NCBI GenBank assembly: GCA_012511995.1
Contig: JAAZFA010000215.1
Span: forward strand, 1 to 5,486
From: Thermoproteota archaeon
GTDB lineage: Archaea; Thermoproteota; Bathyarchaeia; Bathyarchaeales; Bathycorpusculaceae
Direction: 5' to 3'
DNA: 5,486 nt
Shown: positions 5,335 to 5,486 of the stretch, one piece after another
Numbering within the stretch: position 1 is the stretch's first letter
Layout: every line of letters begins with the position of its first letter
The notes under the pieces: model-generated
Told to the model about the DNA's origin: nothing
Databases searched by the model: none
What the model saw: the letters and a program-made list of their open reading frames with translations, nothing else
Made by a program: the position numbers and the translations under genes

Positions 5335-5359
5335 TCATGATGCTATCATTACTGTATCT

Positions 5360-5486
5360 ATGAAGCCTAGAAGTTATAGACGGGGTTATCCAGTAGCTAT
5401 CCTAATCGGCATAGAGCAAGACCATGCCTCTCTCTGGCAAATCTTTAGTCAAGTTGCTAAACACCAGCAAACCATACACCTTAAAG
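5360..5486 (+). CDS. Start of an intact gene, possibly Vms1/eRF1-like; 3' end beyond window
   Basis: The frame is open for 42 codons to the window edge. The product begins MKPRSYRRGYPVAILIGIEQ and continues DHASLWQIFSQVAKHQQT. A basic start, a first beta strand (PVAILIGIEQ) and a helix with an aromatic (SLWQIFSQV) resemble, from memory, the N-terminus of archaeal Vms1/eRF1-like proteins. In that family the relatives act on stalled ribosomes, as peptidyl-tRNA hydrolases or release-factor paralogues. With so few residues this family call is weak; that the frame is coding is much firmer, given its composition and the promoter spacing. It is divergent from the thioredoxin pseudogene, and its promoter may lie over that gene's former 5' end. 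Confidence -1.
   Translation, partial: MKPRSYRRGYPVAILIGIEQDHASLWQIFSQVAKHQQTIHLK

Noticed and set aside
1..5486. CRISPR array, insertion sequence, integrase or defence system
   Set aside because: No regularly spaced repeats, terminal inverted repeats with a transposase, or defence-type domains were seen on either strand.

Overview
The window is archaeal. It carries a 20S proteasome alpha subunit, a two-zinc-ribbon transcript cleavage factor (TFS), TATA-type promoters about 25-30 bases ahead of inferred transcript starts, and T-rich 3' ends without classic bacterial terminators. The DNA is AT-rich with loosely packed genes. A TACK archaeon, perhaps of the Bathyarchaeia, is my guess from general gene style; no sequence marker here proves it.

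Layout. Positions 1-677 (minus) hold most of a divergent proteasome alpha gene, cut by the window start. Positions 678-985 hold its promoter and one doubtful 39-codon ORF. At 986-1269 (minus) lies a frameshifted, truncated SAM-dependent methyltransferase remnant. Two small unrecognised plus-strand genes follow: a 66-aa two-helix membrane protein (1407-1607) and a 74-aa cysteine-rich protein (1718-1942). The second converges on a 106-aa unrecognised minus-strand gene (2057-2377), and a nested hairpin fills the convergent gap. A minus-strand block then holds a 30-aa lysine-rich microprotein (2651-2743) and TFS (2807-3151), separated by a strong AT hairpin. Positions 3204-3535 are mostly non-coding. 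An RDD-family membrane protein with a ten-proline tail (3536-4042, plus) follows.

The right end is a gene graveyard. An FkbM-type methyltransferase pseudogene (4148-4920, plus; three frameshifts and a nonsense codon) meets, tail to tail with a 7-base gap, a thioredoxin-fold pseudogene (4928-5254 or a little further, minus). The latter has lost its catalytic cysteine as well as its frame. A new intact gene starts at 5360 and runs off the window; it looks leaderless and may belong to the Vms1/eRF1-like family.

The intact recognised genes are housekeeping (protein degradation, transcription fidelity) plus a membrane protein of unknown role; nothing links them into one pathway. I see no CRISPR array, tRNA, rRNA, insertion sequence or new defence system. 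The most notable content is three decaying genes that single-frame ORF calling would miss or mis-annotate, and a proteasome alpha subunit that departs from the usual sequence near its gate.
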